A DNA stretch of 64,000 nt from Prevotella sp. (GTDB lineage Bacteria > Bacteroidota > Bacteroidia > Bacteroidales > Bacteroidaceae): the NCBI GenBank assembly GCA_024695815.1, contig JAILHK010000028.1, forward strand, positions 28,612 to 92,611, in the 5' to 3' direction. Made by a program: the position numbers and the translations under genes. The first letter of the stretch is position 1. Every line of letters begins with the position of its first letter. Of the stretch, positions 1 through 8,523 are shown piece after piece. Below the pieces are notes generated by a model that was given only the letters and a program-made list of their open reading frames with translations, was not told the DNA's origin and ran no database searches.

Positions 1-1
1 C

Positions 2-397
2 AAGCTGGTGGCTGCTATCAACGAGGCTAAGTACGACTTCATCGTGGTGAACTTCGCCAACGGTGATATGGTTGGTCACACGGGTGTTTACAATGCCATC
101 GCAAAGGCCGTATGGGCTGTTGACAACTGCGTGAAGGATGTCATCGAGGCTGCTAAGGCCAACGACTACGAGGCTATCATCATTGCCGACCACGGAAATG
201 CCGACAACGCTATCAATCCCGACGGAACACCTAACACGGCTCACTCGCTGAACCCTGTTCCTTTCATATATGTGACCAACAACAACTCGGCCACGGTGAA
301 GGACGGTCGTCTGGCCGACGTGGCTCCCTCTATCCTGCACATCATGGGACTGGAGAAGCCCGCCGACATGACTGGCGAGAACCTGATTCAGGATTAA
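2..397 (+). CDS. gpmI: 2,3-bisphosphoglycerate-independent phosphoglycerate mutase, C-terminal part (5' end outside window)
   Basis: Glycolytic enzyme interconverting 3- and 2-phosphoglycerate in the cytosol. Only about the last 131 codons are present; the reading frame is open to the left edge. The fragment carries the alkaline-phosphatase-fold metal-binding motif ADHGNADN followed by [10 protein letters not shown], and the upstream segment [13 protein letters not shown], all typical of the manganese-dependent GpmI C-terminus. The cofactor-dependent enzyme (GpmA) has no such motifs. The gene ends at a TAA and is followed 24 bases later by an intrinsic terminator, so it closes its transcript. 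Confidence 0.93.
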   Translation, partial: KLVAAINEAKYDFIVVNFANGDMVGHTGVYNAIAKAVWAVDNCVKDVIEAAKANDYEAIIIADHGNADNAINPDGTPNTAHSLNPVPFIYVTNNNSATVKDGRLADVAPSILHIMGLEKPADMTGENLIQD

Positions 398-420
398 TCG
401 TACATACCGACATAAAAAGA

Positions 421-455
421 AAACGTGAGTCCTTTGATGGGGCTCACGTTTTTGT
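421..455 (+). terminator. Intrinsic terminator after gpmI
   Basis: AACGTGAGTCC pairs with GGGCTCACGTT (one G-T wobble) around a short loop and runs into five T. It also lies just past the 3' end of the convergent membrane-protein gene, so it may serve both strands. Confidence 0.85.
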
Positions 456-473
456 TTGGTATCAGTCGTATCA

Positions 474-1223
474 TTAGTTTTCGATGGGACTGTCTCCTTC
501 TTTTTGCTCCGTCTCTTCACCAGCAGCAAGCGGTTGTTGTGGGGTGGGCGATGAGAGCGACTTACTTGCCAACAGCACTGCCACATAGCCAGTAATAGCG
601 ATGATGGCTGCCCAGATGATCACGTAGAGGGCAATGGTCACTGCCAGGCCGCCTATGAAATAGACCGCCAGTGTGAAACCGAAGTTGAGCCAGTCCTTGC
701 CTCCTTTAATGGTGGCATAGACGGCAATGCCCACTTGCACCAGTTGAGGGATGAGAAACACGGTGACGGCCCAGTAGGGATGGCCCAGTGAGTACAGCCA
801 GAAGGCTATCAGCACGCTGATGGGTAGTCCGATGAGTCCCCATAGCCAGGAGCATTGGCGCTGCGCATGTTCGTTGGCCAGCTCAAGCGTACTCTTGAAC
901 AGTTTCACCTGATAGAAGAAGATGGTGATGATCAGTGCCCCGTTGATAATGGTCCACAGCCAGCCCACCTCGCTGGGTCTGACAAACCAGATACGCCTTT
1001 CGGCAAACAGAAACTGCGTCAGTTCTAAGATGCTGAGCACGATGAAGAGTCCTACCTGGGTATACATCGTGTTCCTGTTGCCGCTTTCTCGGTCTTTGCG
1101 GTTCACGTAGCCCGCAGCAATGAGCAGGAGACCAACGAGGTAGATGCCCCAAACGGGCCATTCCCAGTCATGATGGAAGAAGAAGGAGTCTAGGTAGTTG
1201 GTAATACTGTCAAGGATGTTCAT
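474..1223 (-). CDS. Polytopic membrane protein of unknown function (249 aa)
   Basis: I do not recognise the family. Hydrophobic segments lie at about residues 23-40, 53-72, 86-106, 123-145, 149-170 and two more between 178 and 220, giving about seven membrane spans. The first 20 residues are aromatic and acidic (FFFHHDWEWPVWG). The C-terminal 30 residues are hydrophilic, rich in P, Q and E, and probably cytosolic. No catalytic motif is visible. It is a single-gene unit, convergent with gpmI and divergent from ung; a TATATTTG promoter box lies about 60 bp upstream of the start. Size and topology suggest a small transporter or sensor, but that is only a guess. Confidence 0.7.
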   Translation of the reverse strand: MNILDSITNYLDSFFFHHDWEWPVWGIYLVGLLLIAAGYVNRKDRESGNRNTMYTQVGLFIVLSILELTQFLFAERRIWFVRPSEVGWLWTIINGALIITIFFYQVKLFKSTLELANEHAQRQCSWLWGLIGLPISVLIAFWLYSLGHPYWAVTVFLIPQLVQVGIAVYATIKGGKDWLNFGFTLAVYFIGGLAVTIALYVIIWAAIIAITGYVAVLLASKSLSSPTPQQPLAAGEETEQKEGDSPIEN

Positions 1224-1282
1224 ATCATTTGCGTTTAAGTTTGATGTTCAGTGTGCTGTTAGGTTGCAGCTTATCGTCGATG

Positions 1283-1290
1283 CAAATATA
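1283..1290 (-). promoter_or_regulatory. -7 box (TATATTTG) for the membrane-protein gene
   Basis: Matches the Bacteroidetes TAnnTTTG consensus on the minus strand; the expected start of transcription gives a leader of roughly 50 bases before the ATG at 1223. No good TTTG -33 is visible. Confidence 0.5.
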
Positions 1291-1333
1291 CTACTTTTTG
1301 TTGAACAGACCATGATTATTGAGAAAAAGTTTG

Positions 1334-1341
1334 TAACTTTG
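1334..1341 (+). promoter_or_regulatory. -7 box (TAACTTTG) of ung
   Basis: Perfect TAnnTTTG match. It overlaps a possible GTG start at 1341, which therefore cannot be the translation start; this supports the ATG at 1368. Confidence 0.65.
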
Positions 1342-1367
1342 TGGGCGAAACAGACATGATAAGAACG

Positions 1368-2033
1368 ATGAACGTACAGATAGAGGAAACGTGGAAACAG
1401 CACCTGCAAGGTGAGTTTGAAAAGCCCTACTTCGGACAGTTGACCGACGGTGTGAGACGTGAGTATGCGGCAGGTGCCTGCTATCCTCCAGGAAAGTTGA
1501 TCTTCAATGCTTTCAACCTGTGTCCGTTCGACCAGGTGAAGGTGGTCATCATCGGACAAGACCCGTATCATGAGCCAGGACAGGCCCATGGACTGAGTTT
1601 CTCGGTGCAAGATGGCGTGGAGTTTCCGCCATCGTTGCAGAACATCTTCAAGGAGATTCACGACGACCTGGGCACGCCGATGCCTGCGTCGGGCGACCTG
1701 AGTCGCTGGGCACAACAGGGCGTGCTGCTGCTCAATGCCACACTGACGGTGCGTGCACATCAGGCCAATAGTCATGCTTCGCTGGGCTGGCAGCACTTCA
1801 CCGATGCCGCTATCAAGGCCCTGGCCTCGTCGCGCGAACATATAGTATATATGCTGTGGGGTGGCTTTGCCCGTTCTAAAGCTGCGATGATCGACCGCAC
1901 TCGCAACCTGGTGCTGGAGTCTGTTCACCCCTCGCCACTGTCGGCCAACCGTGGAGGCTGGTTCGGACAGCATCAGTTCTCGCGTTGCAACCAGTATCTC
2001 ATCCAAACCGGACAGCAACCCATCAACTGGTAA
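1368..2033 (+). CDS. ung: Uracil-DNA glycosylase (family 1)
   Basis: Removes uracil from DNA as the first step of base-excision repair, in the cytosol. Family-1 motifs are intact: GQDPYHEPGQAHGLSF at residues 63-78 with catalytic Asp65 in GQDPYH, and HPSPLSANRGGWFG at about 187-200 with the catalytic His187. Length 221 aa is normal. The frame extends upstream to a GTG at 1341, but the -7 promoter box covers that codon, so ATG 1368 (MNVQIEET) is chosen. Single-gene unit; dut and dgt, which also limit uracil or control dNTPs, lie 12 kb away. No hairpin is seen after the stop; a heptamer repeat follows. Confidence 0.96.
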   Translation: MNVQIEETWKQHLQGEFEKPYFGQLTDGVRREYAAGACYPPGKLIFNAFNLCPFDQVKVVIIGQDPYHEPGQAHGLSFSVQDGVEFPPSLQNIFKEIHDDLGTPMPASGDLSRWAQQGVLLLNATLTVRAHQANSHASLGWQHFTDAAIKALASSREHIVYMLWGGFARSKAAMIDRTRNLVLESVHPSPLSANRGGWFGQHQFSRCNQYLIQTGQQPINW

Positions 2034-2046
2034 ACATAGTTTATTA

Positions 2047-2095
2047 ATTCTTCATTCTTCATTCTTCATTCTTCATTCATCATTCATCATTCTTC
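2047..2095. repeat. Heptanucleotide tandem repeat, seven units of ATTCWTC
   Basis: Seven perfect-length 7-bp units, W being T,T,T,T,A,A,T in order, followed by the partial ATTTATG that contains the start codon of the next gene. It fills the whole space between ung and the DUF3109 gene, so it forms that gene's leader or promoter region. Such repeats can slip during replication and change spacing. Confidence 0.9.
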
Positions 2096-2099
2096 ATTT

Positions 2100-2702
2100 A
2101 TGAACATTCCTCCCATACTCCAAATAGGCGATGTCCTGATTTCTTCCGATATCATCACCGAGAAATTCTGTTGCGACTACGAGACCTGCAAGGGCATCTG
2201 CTGTGTAGAAGGCGATGCCGGCGCCCCTGTGACCATCGACGAAGTGATGGAAATAGAGAACAGCACCGATGTGGTGTGGGACGACCTGTCGGCTTCGGCT
2301 CAAAGCGTGATTGACCAGCAGGGCGTGGCCTATACCGACCAAGAGGGCGACCTGGTGACCAGCATCGTCGGTGGAAAGGACTGTGTCTTTACCTGTTACG
2401 ATGGCGACAACTGTCTCTGTGCACTTGAGAAGGCCTACCGCAAAGGACTGACGGGCTACTGTAAACCCATCAGCTGTGCCTTGTATCCCATTCGTGAGAA
2501 GACCTTCTCAGACGGAACGGTGGCACTGAACTATCATCGTTGGAGTATCTGTGAGTGTGGACGCAAAAAAGGGAAGGCACTGAACCTTCCCGTGTATCAG
2601 TTTCTGAAAGAACCGCTGGCTCGCCGCTTTGGCGAAGCGTGGTATCAGGAACTCTGTGATGTGGCCGAGATGCTTCTTTCTTCTGACAACCAGAAGGAAT
2701 AA
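2100..2702 (+). CDS. DUF3109 family cysteine-rich protein
   Basis: Conserved Bacteroidetes protein of 200 aa, of the DUF3109 family related to the YkgJ zinc/iron-chelating domain group. Cysteines cluster as in the family: CCDYETCKGICC near residues 24-35, then KDCVFTC, DNCLCAL, GYCKPISCALYP and WSICECG. They suggest a metal cluster, but the biochemical role is unknown. The start ATG at 2100 is directly abutted by the heptamer repeat. The stop lies only 3 bases from the stop of the convergent AraC gene, with no room for a separate terminator. Confidence 0.85.
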   Translation: MNIPPILQIGDVLISSDIITEKFCCDYETCKGICCVEGDAGAPVTIDEVMEIENSTDVVWDDLSASAQSVIDQQGVAYTDQEGDLVTSIVGGKDCVFTCYDGDNCLCALEKAYRKGLTGYCKPISCALYPIREKTFSDGTVALNYHRWSICECGRKKGKALNLPVYQFLKEPLARRFGEAWYQELCDVAEMLLSSDNQKE

Positions 2703-2705
2703 TCA

Positions 2706-3581
2706 TCAGCTCTTCCTGTAGTCGCTAGGACTCATACCCGTGTGCTCCTTGAAGTATTTTCCCATGAATGACTGATTGGGAAAGTTAAAGTCGAGGGTAA
2801 TCTCCTTGATGCTCTTGGTGCTGTTTTTCAGTGCCAGTCGCAGTTCCAGTGTCACATAGTTGTCTATCCACGTGTTTGGTGTGCGTCCGCTGACGTTCCT
2901 CACCGACTGGCTGAGGTACTTAGGCGTGATGTTCATCTGTTGCGCATACCAGCTGACGCGACGCTGCTGACGACAGTTATCCTCTACCAATCTAATGAAG
3001 CGGGTGAAGATGATGTCGCTGCGCGTCTGGTGGTCTTCCTTGATAGACTGGGCACGATAGATGATGTTGCTCAGGTCGTAGAACATGGCCAGGATGAGCG
3101 TGCGCATCAACTCCTTATGGAAGTGGTTGTGTGTCTCGCTGATTTTCTTGTTCAGAATCTTAAAGTCATCATGGAACATCTGCTGTTCCTGTTCCGACAA
3201 CGACATGACGGGGTGATAGCGGGAATATAAGAAGAGGGCAGAGATGTCGCTCACCTCGCGGATCACCTCGTAGAAAAACTTCATGCTGAGCACCATGCCA
3301 ACACATTCAAAGTCGTCCGACGAGGTGATGTGATCCACCACATGGCGGTCGGAGACAATGATGATATCACCTTGAGTGATGATTTTCTCTTCGGTGTCTA
3401 GCATATAACGCGCACTGCCTTGTTGGCAGAGGCCAATCACGATGAAGTTCAGACGGCGTGGCTCTGTCATCTGTGGCAGATGGCTGACGTCCGACAACAA
3501 GATAAGGTCGTCGTCCTGTGAGGCGCTCGTGCCCCATTGCTTAATCTTTTCAAAGTCTGATAATACAATCTTCTTATCCAT
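2706..3581 (-). CDS. AraC-family transcriptional regulator of the GH35-GH95 operon
   Basis: Soluble 291-aa regulator: an N-terminal sensing half (about 1-175, cupin-like) and a C-terminal pair of helix-turn-helix motifs (about 190-290) ending in the family signature FPNQSFMGKYFKEHTGMSPSDYR. The first recognition helix region is WYAQQMNITPKYLSQSVRNV. Its ATG overlaps the GH95 stop by 8 bases (ATGGATAA), so it is translationally coupled to the fucosidase and is the last gene of the operon. By position it probably senses a sugar released by the two hydrolases and controls the operon; that is inference. Confidence 0.9.
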   Translation of the reverse strand: MDKKIVLSDFEKIKQWGTSASQDDDLILLSDVSHLPQMTEPRRLNFIVIGLCQQGSARYMLDTEEKIITQGDIIIVSDRHVVDHITSSDDFECVGMVLSMKFFYEVIREVSDISALFLYSRYHPVMSLSEQEQQMFHDDFKILNKKISETHNHFHKELMRTLILAMFYDLSNIIYRAQSIKEDHQTRSDIIFTRFIRLVEDNCRQQRRVSWYAQQMNITPKYLSQSVRNVSGRTPNTWIDNYVTLELRLALKNSTKSIKEITLDFNFPNQSFMGKYFKEHTGMSPSDYRKS

Positions 3582-5970
3582 TCAGTTTCTTTATTTGCTT
3601 TTGTTTCAATCGGAAAGTCTTACTCTTTCCGTTATATCTCACAGTGATAATGCCGCCCTTGTCGGCCTTGATGGTGGCCGAGGTGACCTTGCCATGGCGC
3701 CATGTCATGGCTATCTCGTAGCTGCCGCGGGCACGCAGTCCTTCCACTTTACCTTCCGACCAAGCCGCTGGCAGGGCGGGTAATAGCTCGATGGTGGTTC
3801 GAGGTTCCGCCTCAAACTGTATGTTGCTCTGCACCAACATCTCGCAAACACCAGCTGTGCCACCGAAGTTACCATCAATCTGGAAGGGCGGATGAGCGTC
3901 GAACAGGTTAGGATAGGTGCCACCTCCCTGACCTTTGCGGCGCGGTCCGGCAGGAACATATTCCAACAGCTTCTGATAGATGTGGAACGCCTGTTCGCCA
4001 TTGTGCAGACGAGCCCACAGGTTGATGCGCCAGCCGGTGCTCCAGCCCGTAGTCTTCTCGCCCTTTTGGATAAGCGTTTGTTCGCAGGCCTTCAGCAGCT
4101 CCTCCTGTCTTCCGTCATATCCCGTGTGTGCAACATCGGAAAAAGAGCCGATATGATGCCCCGGGTACAGTCCGATGAGGTGACTCTGGTGACGGTGGTG
4201 CGGATCGTAGTCGCGCCAGTCGTGGTACCACTCGTTGAGATCGCCATCCTTTCCGATGGTGTAGGGGTGCAGTCGAGGCAGCGCCTGTTTCAGCGCTGTG
4301 ACGTCGTCGCCACACAGTCGGCCGGCAGCGATGGTGTTGATGAACAACTCACGGATGATGGCCATGTCGGCCGTGCCGCCATAGCAAGTCATACCATGAT
4401 AGCCCTGATCGGTGACATATTCGTTTTCGGGCGAGGTGCTGGGTGCTGTGAAAAGCTCCTTCGGGTTGTTGGGATTCTCTACAAGCCAGTCCAGACAGAA
4501 GTCGGCAGCACCCTTCATCAGCGGATAGGCGATGGTCTTCAGGTACTGCAGGTCTTGTGTAAAGAGGTATTTCTCCCACAGTGTTTCCACCAGCCAGGCA
4601 CCGCCCAGTGGCCAGTTGGCCCATTCCGGTTTCTCGTTCTTCTCGCCCACGGGGTTTGCCATGGCCCAGAGGTCGCTGTTATGACCAGCCGACCACCCGT
4701 GTTCTATGCCGTAATAATTCTTGGATGTGTAACGACCATTCTCGGCCAGGGCCTGCACAAAGCCGTCGATAGGCAGCGCCATCTCTTGCAGGTTGGCTGC
4801 AAAGACGGGCCAGTAGTTCTCCTCCAGGTTGATATTGATGGTGTAGTTGCCGCGCCAAGGAGCCTGAAGATGTGGGTTCCACAGTCCCTGCAGGTTGGCA
4901 GGAACGGCCGGCGTGCGCGAACTGCTGATGAGCAGATAGCGTCCATACTGGAAATAGAGCGCCTCCAGATAACGGTCGTCGGCATCGTTGCCTTGGTGAT
5001 AGCTTTTCAACAGCATGTCGGTAGGCTTGGTGCTGACGTCAGTCTGCTTGCCAAGTGTCAGGCTGGTACGACAGAAGAGCGCCCTGTAGTCGGTCAGATG
5101 TCGCTGCTTCACCTCGTCGAAGGTCACGTTGTGTGTATGCCAAAGTCGGTCTAAGGCGTTGTTGATATATGGCGCCCCATCCTTGACAGGATGCTTGTCG
5201 AAACCATTAAAGCTCGTCTCATTCACCAGATAGATGATTGCTTCGCTGACACCAGTCAGTTGCAGGGTGCTGTCGGTTGCTTCTACGCTGCCGTCACGGT
5301 GGTTCACCTGCAGCATTGTACAGAAATGGATAGACTCTTTCTCATCGCCCGTGGCATGACCTGTCAGGGTGAGTTGATTACCCTTCGCCTTCACGCGGTG
5401 ATTGAGTAGCGAGGTGAGCTGCACCTCGGCATTGATCTGTCGGGGTTGCGAGGCCGTCAGTCGGATGGCAATCAGCTGATCGGGTGCCGATGCCAAATAC
5501 TCACGTTTGAACGTGACTCCACCTTTATAATATGTAGTATAGGCGATGGCAGAGTCCAGACTGAGCGACCGTCGATAGTCTGTTACGTCAGCATTCGAAC
5601 CATAATCCACGATATGCATGGTGGCCAGCGGCATGTAGTAGCTTGAGTTATGGCCCTGAACATGCAACTGCAGGGAGTCCGCCTTACGGTAATCCTCGTT
5701 GAACAGCGCCTTCCGGATGTCGGGAATCCATTTCGAAGCACCCGCATCTTCCTGTCGGTCGATAGGTTTTCCGCTCCAGAGGGTGATGTCGTTCAACTGG
5801 ACGACATCGTCGTTTGCGTCGCCATAGACCAGTGCTCCCAGGCGTCCGTTGCCCAGAGGCAGCGCCTCTTCGAAGTAGGTGGCAGGCTGTTGATACCACA
5901 AATGCATCGTTTGCTGACAATGACCCGTGGTCGTTGCCAGCAAACCGATGATGGTAAGAAGTCCTTTCAT
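3574..5970 (-). CDS. GH95 alpha-L-fucosidase (alpha-1,2-fucosidase type), secreted
   Basis: Removes terminal alpha-1,2-linked L-fucose (some members act on L-galactose) from glycans. Residues 1-18 form a signal peptide ending GHC. Full family length, 798 aa: N-terminal beta domain opening with the typical LWYQQPATYFEEALPLGNG, an (alpha/alpha)6 barrel, and a C-terminal beta domain. Residues matching the GH95 catalytic set are visible: NIN in NINLEENYWP (about 378), Glu in SPENEY (about 513) and Asp in QIDGNFGG (about 695). It starts 3 bases after the GH35 stop. Working with a beta-galactosidase, it could strip Fuc-Gal ends of xyloglucan side chains or host glycans; which one cannot be read from sequence. 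Confidence 0.93.
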   Translation of the reverse strand: MKGLLTIIGLLATTTGHCQQTMHLWYQQPATYFEEALPLGNGRLGALVYGDANDDVVQLNDITLWSGKPIDRQEDAGASKWIPDIRKALFNEDYRKADSLQLHVQGHNSSYYMPLATMHIVDYGSNADVTDYRRSLSLDSAIAYTTYYKGGVTFKREYLASAPDQLIAIRLTASQPRQINAEVQLTSLLNHRVKAKGNQLTLTGHATGDEKESIHFCTMLQVNHRDGSVEATDSTLQLTGVSEAIIYLVNETSFNGFDKHPVKDGAPYINNALDRLWHTHNVTFDEVKQRHLTDYRALFCRTSLTLGKQTDVSTKPTDMLLKSYHQGNDADDRYLEALYFQYGRYLLISSSRTPAVPANLQGLWNPHLQAPWRGNYTININLEENYWPVFAANLQEMALPIDGFVQALAENGRYTSKNYYGIEHGWSAGHNSDLWAMANPVGEKNEKPEWANWPLGGAWLVETLWEKYLFTQDLQYLKTIAYPLMKGAADFCLDWLVENPNNPKELFTAPSTSPENEYVTDQGYHGMTCYGGTADMAIIRELFINTIAAGRLCGDDVTALKQALPRLHPYTIGKDGDLNEWYHDWRDYDPHHRHQSHLIGLYPGHHIGSFSDVAHTGYDGRQEELLKACEQTLIQKGEKTTGWSTGWRINLWARLHNGEQAFHIYQKLLEYVPAGPRRKGQGGGTYPNLFDAHPPFQIDGNFGGTAGVCEMLVQSNIQFEAEPRTTIELLPALPAAWSEGKVEGLRARGSYEIAMTWRHGKVTSATIKADKGGIITVRYNGKSKTFRLKQKQIKKLNG

Positions 5971-5973
5971 ATA

Positions 5974-8382
5974 TTAGTATAAGTATATCTTATAATTCTT
6001 GATGCTGCCAGGAGCCCCCTGTTCTGCACGAGGCAAATACTCCAGAGCGCTGACGGTCTGCGTGCTGCCCAGGTCGATGACCAGCAGATGAGGCATGGCT
6101 GCCCCCTTCTCCGTCTGCCAGTAGGTTGATTCCTGCAGGTCGAACACCTTGTCGCCCAAGTGGTTGCCGTTCTCCTCCTCGCTGTTGGCATACTTGGTCT
6201 TCCACGGTTCACGCGACAGACGCTTGCCGTCCTGTCCTTGCAGGTAGAGCTCAGCAATAGCCACGCGGTCACCGTCTTTCTGTGTTGAGAGACATTCGAT
6301 GGCTAGGTAGCGCCCCTTGACGGTCTTGCCAAACTGGATGGTCTGCCAACCATTGCCAGCCTTGAAGGCGCCTGTTGCGGCAGGTGTCGCAGAATTAAGG
6401 TCAGGCTTGTCGCCTATGTTGTTGTGCTTGTTGCTCTTCTCTAGTTGCAGCTTGTTGAGCTCAGGCTCTGCCTGTCCCCAGACCACAGCCTCTTTCGGAC
6501 CGACAACGTCGAGGACGATAATCTCGTTCTTACCCTTCTTCAGCCAGCAACCGGGCACGTAGAGTGTCTGTTGCGGACCGATGCTCCAGATGCGGCCCAT
6601 GGCATGACCATTCACATAGACCTGTCCCTTGCCCCATGTTTCAAAGTTCAGGAACGTGTCGCCCACCTTCTTCAGTGTGAAGTAGCCGCGGTGGTAGCCG
6701 GGTTTCATGATGTCGCCAAGTTTCTTCGAGCCCTCATAGCCCTGTGTAAAGGCGAGTGCAGGGATGTGGCCTTTGGCCTCGCCAGATGCAATTTTGGCGC
6801 TGACACTCTTCACCATGTCAAGTGCCTTGACAGCAGTTTCATAGTCATCGGGAATGGCAACGTTCATCCATTGCTTTGGAGTCAGCACCATCTCCACATT
6901 TTCAGTTTCAGTGCTCAGGGTGACGTTGCCGACAATACCCTTAAAGTCCTTGATGGCACGACCGAAGTTGATGCGGCCCATACCTTCGACGATGATAATC
7001 AGTTCGGCACCTTTCTTCACGGCAGGTATAGTGAGCGACTTTTCGTTCTTCACGCGGTCAATCTTACCAATATATTTTTTGTCAATAAACACCTGCGCGA
7101 AGTCGTGGAACTCGCCGGTGAGCACACTCTGCGATGTTATCTCGGGCAGGCGGGTTGAGTACATCATCGTGCCCCAGCCCATGTCCATCTCCTCGAAGGT
7201 TTTGGGCGTGCCATTGACGGGCTTGGTCATGGTGGCTATGAAGGGCGCGAACTCCGTCAGCTCGAACTTAGGCACGGTGATGATGGGCATCGGAGCCTTA
7301 GGCACATTGGGCATCTTCTTGCCGTCGTTGTACTTCTCCATCATCTTGCGCAGCTCCCAGAACTTCGGCGTAGCAAGGCCGTACTCATTGATAGGCGCAT
7401 CGTAGTCGTAAGAGGTGACATCGGGTGCAAAACCGGGAGAGTTTGCACCTGCCCAGTGACCAAACGAAGTACCTCCGTGAGTCATATAGAGTGAGAAGCT
7501 GATACCTTTCGAGAGCATTTCGTCCATACCTTCTACCATATCCTTGGCAGGACGTGTCTCGTGGCGGGCGCCCCACTTGTCGAACCAACCGCTCCAGAAC
7601 TCAGAGCACATCTTAGGTGCATTAGGACGCAACTCACCCAGGCGGCGGAACTGCTGGTCGATGTTGGCACCAGTACCGAAGTTCATGGTCCATGTCAGGT
7701 CGTCAAGACCGTTCTTCTCGAAGTTGGAACTCCAGTCGCACTGAAACAGTGAGAGCTCCTTGCCATAGATGCCACGCAGACAGTCGCGTATCTCCGAGAC
7801 GTAAGGCTTGTCTTCACCGTAAGAACCATATTCATTCTCCACCTGAATCATGATGATAGGGCCACCCTTCTGGATGGTCAGCGGAGCCAGTTGCTCGCCC
7901 ACCTTCTCCTCGAAGATTTTGACGCGTTCCATAAAGTACGGGTCACGCTCGCGCAGACGAATGTCTTTCTTCTTCAGCAGCCACCAAGGCAGACCGCCCA
8001 TCTCCCATTCTGCACATACGTAGGGACCGGGACGCACGATGACGTACATACCATTCTTCTGTGCCAGCCGACAGAACTCAGCCACGTCGTTGTTGCCAGT
8101 AAAGTCAAACTGTCCCTCCTTCTGTTCGTGGATGTTCCAGAAGATATAGATACACACGGCATTCATGCCGAGTGCTTTACACATCTTGATGCGGTGTTCC
8201 CAGTAGGGACGGGGAATGCGAGGGTAGTGTACCTCGGCAGCTTTCACCACAAAAGGTTTTCCATTGAGCAGGAAAGTCTTGTTGCCAGTAGTAAACGAAC
8301 CAGCTTTCCCGGCGGCTTGTAGAGCTGTTGGCGCAATAATCAGCATGGCAGCCACAGCAAGTTTCTGCAGTAGTTGTTTCAT
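5974..8382 (-). CDS. GH35 beta-galactosidase with C-terminal carbohydrate-binding-like domain, secreted
   Basis: Hydrolyses terminal beta-galactose. Signal peptide at residues 1-23 (AAMLIIAPTALQA). GH35 TIM barrel from about 30 to 370 with acid/base Glu184 in QVENEYGSYG and nucleophile Glu261 in MCSEFWSGWF. Two beta-rich jelly-roll regions follow (about 400-620), then a discoidin/F5-8C-like domain (about 660-800) with ESTYWQTEKG and LVIDLGSTQTVSALEY. Length 802 aa is usual for Bacteroidetes GH35. First gene of the operon GH35-GH95-AraC; a -7 box lies about 45 bp upstream. No SusC/SusD pair is adjacent, so uptake must depend on another locus. Confidence 0.94.
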   Translation of the reverse strand: MKQLLQKLAVAAMLIIAPTALQAAGKAGSFTTGNKTFLLNGKPFVVKAAEVHYPRIPRPYWEHRIKMCKALGMNAVCIYIFWNIHEQKEGQFDFTGNNDVAEFCRLAQKNGMYVIVRPGPYVCAEWEMGGLPWWLLKKKDIRLRERDPYFMERVKIFEEKVGEQLAPLTIQKGGPIIMIQVENEYGSYGEDKPYVSEIRDCLRGIYGKELSLFQCDWSSNFEKNGLDDLTWTMNFGTGANIDQQFRRLGELRPNAPKMCSEFWSGWFDKWGARHETRPAKDMVEGMDEMLSKGISFSLYMTHGGTSFGHWAGANSPGFAPDVTSYDYDAPINEYGLATPKFWELRKMMEKYNDGKKMPNVPKAPMPIITVPKFELTEFAPFIATMTKPVNGTPKTFEEMDMGWGTMMYSTRLPEITSQSVLTGEFHDFAQVFIDKKYIGKIDRVKNEKSLTIPAVKKGAELIIIVEGMGRINFGRAIKDFKGIVGNVTLSTETENVEMVLTPKQWMNVAIPDDYETAVKALDMVKSVSAKIASGEAKGHIPALAFTQGYEGSKKLGDIMKPGYHRGYFTLKKVGDTFLNFETWGKGQVYVNGHAMGRIWSIGPQQTLYVPGCWLKKGKNEIIVLDVVGPKEAVVWGQAEPELNKLQLEKSNKHNNIGDKPDLNSATPAATGAFKAGNGWQTIQFGKTVKGRYLAIECLSTQKDGDRVAIAELYLQGQDGKRLSREPWKTKYANSEEENGNHLGDKVFDLQESTYWQTEKGAAMPHLLVIDLGSTQTVSALEYLPRAEQGAPGSIKNYKIYLY

Positions 8383-8424
8383 TGTTTATTCTTTTAGTTG
8401 TTATTGTTCATGTAGTTAGGTGTG

Positions 8425-8432
8425 CAAAAGTA
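8425..8432 (-). promoter_or_regulatory. -7 box (TACTTTTG) of the GH35-GH95-AraC operon
   Basis: Perfect TAnnTTTG on the minus strand, about 43 bp before the ATG at 8382; no canonical -33 TTTG at the expected distance, which fits a promoter needing an activator such as the operon's AraC protein. Confidence 0.6.
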
Positions 8433-8483
8433 CTAAAAATCTTTCTGTTTTTGGTACTTTTAGAACAATTATTTTTATGATTC

Positions 8484-8515
8484 TTTGATTATTCCATTCC
8501 TTTTTCATACTTTTG
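8484..8515 (+). promoter_or_regulatory. Promoter (TTTG - 20 bp - TACTTTTG) of the M20 deacylase gene
   Basis: TTTG at 8484-8487 and TACTTTTG at 8508-8515 with a 20-bp gap: full Bacteroidetes consensus. The ATG at 8524 is 8 bases past the box, so the transcript is nearly or fully leaderless. Confidence 0.75.
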
Positions 8516-8523
8516 CACATGTT

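Noticed and set aside
3892..5154. 420-codon open frame on the plus strand
   Set aside because: Lies wholly antisense to the GH95 gene, whose catalytic motifs are intact; the frame shows no recognisable domain.
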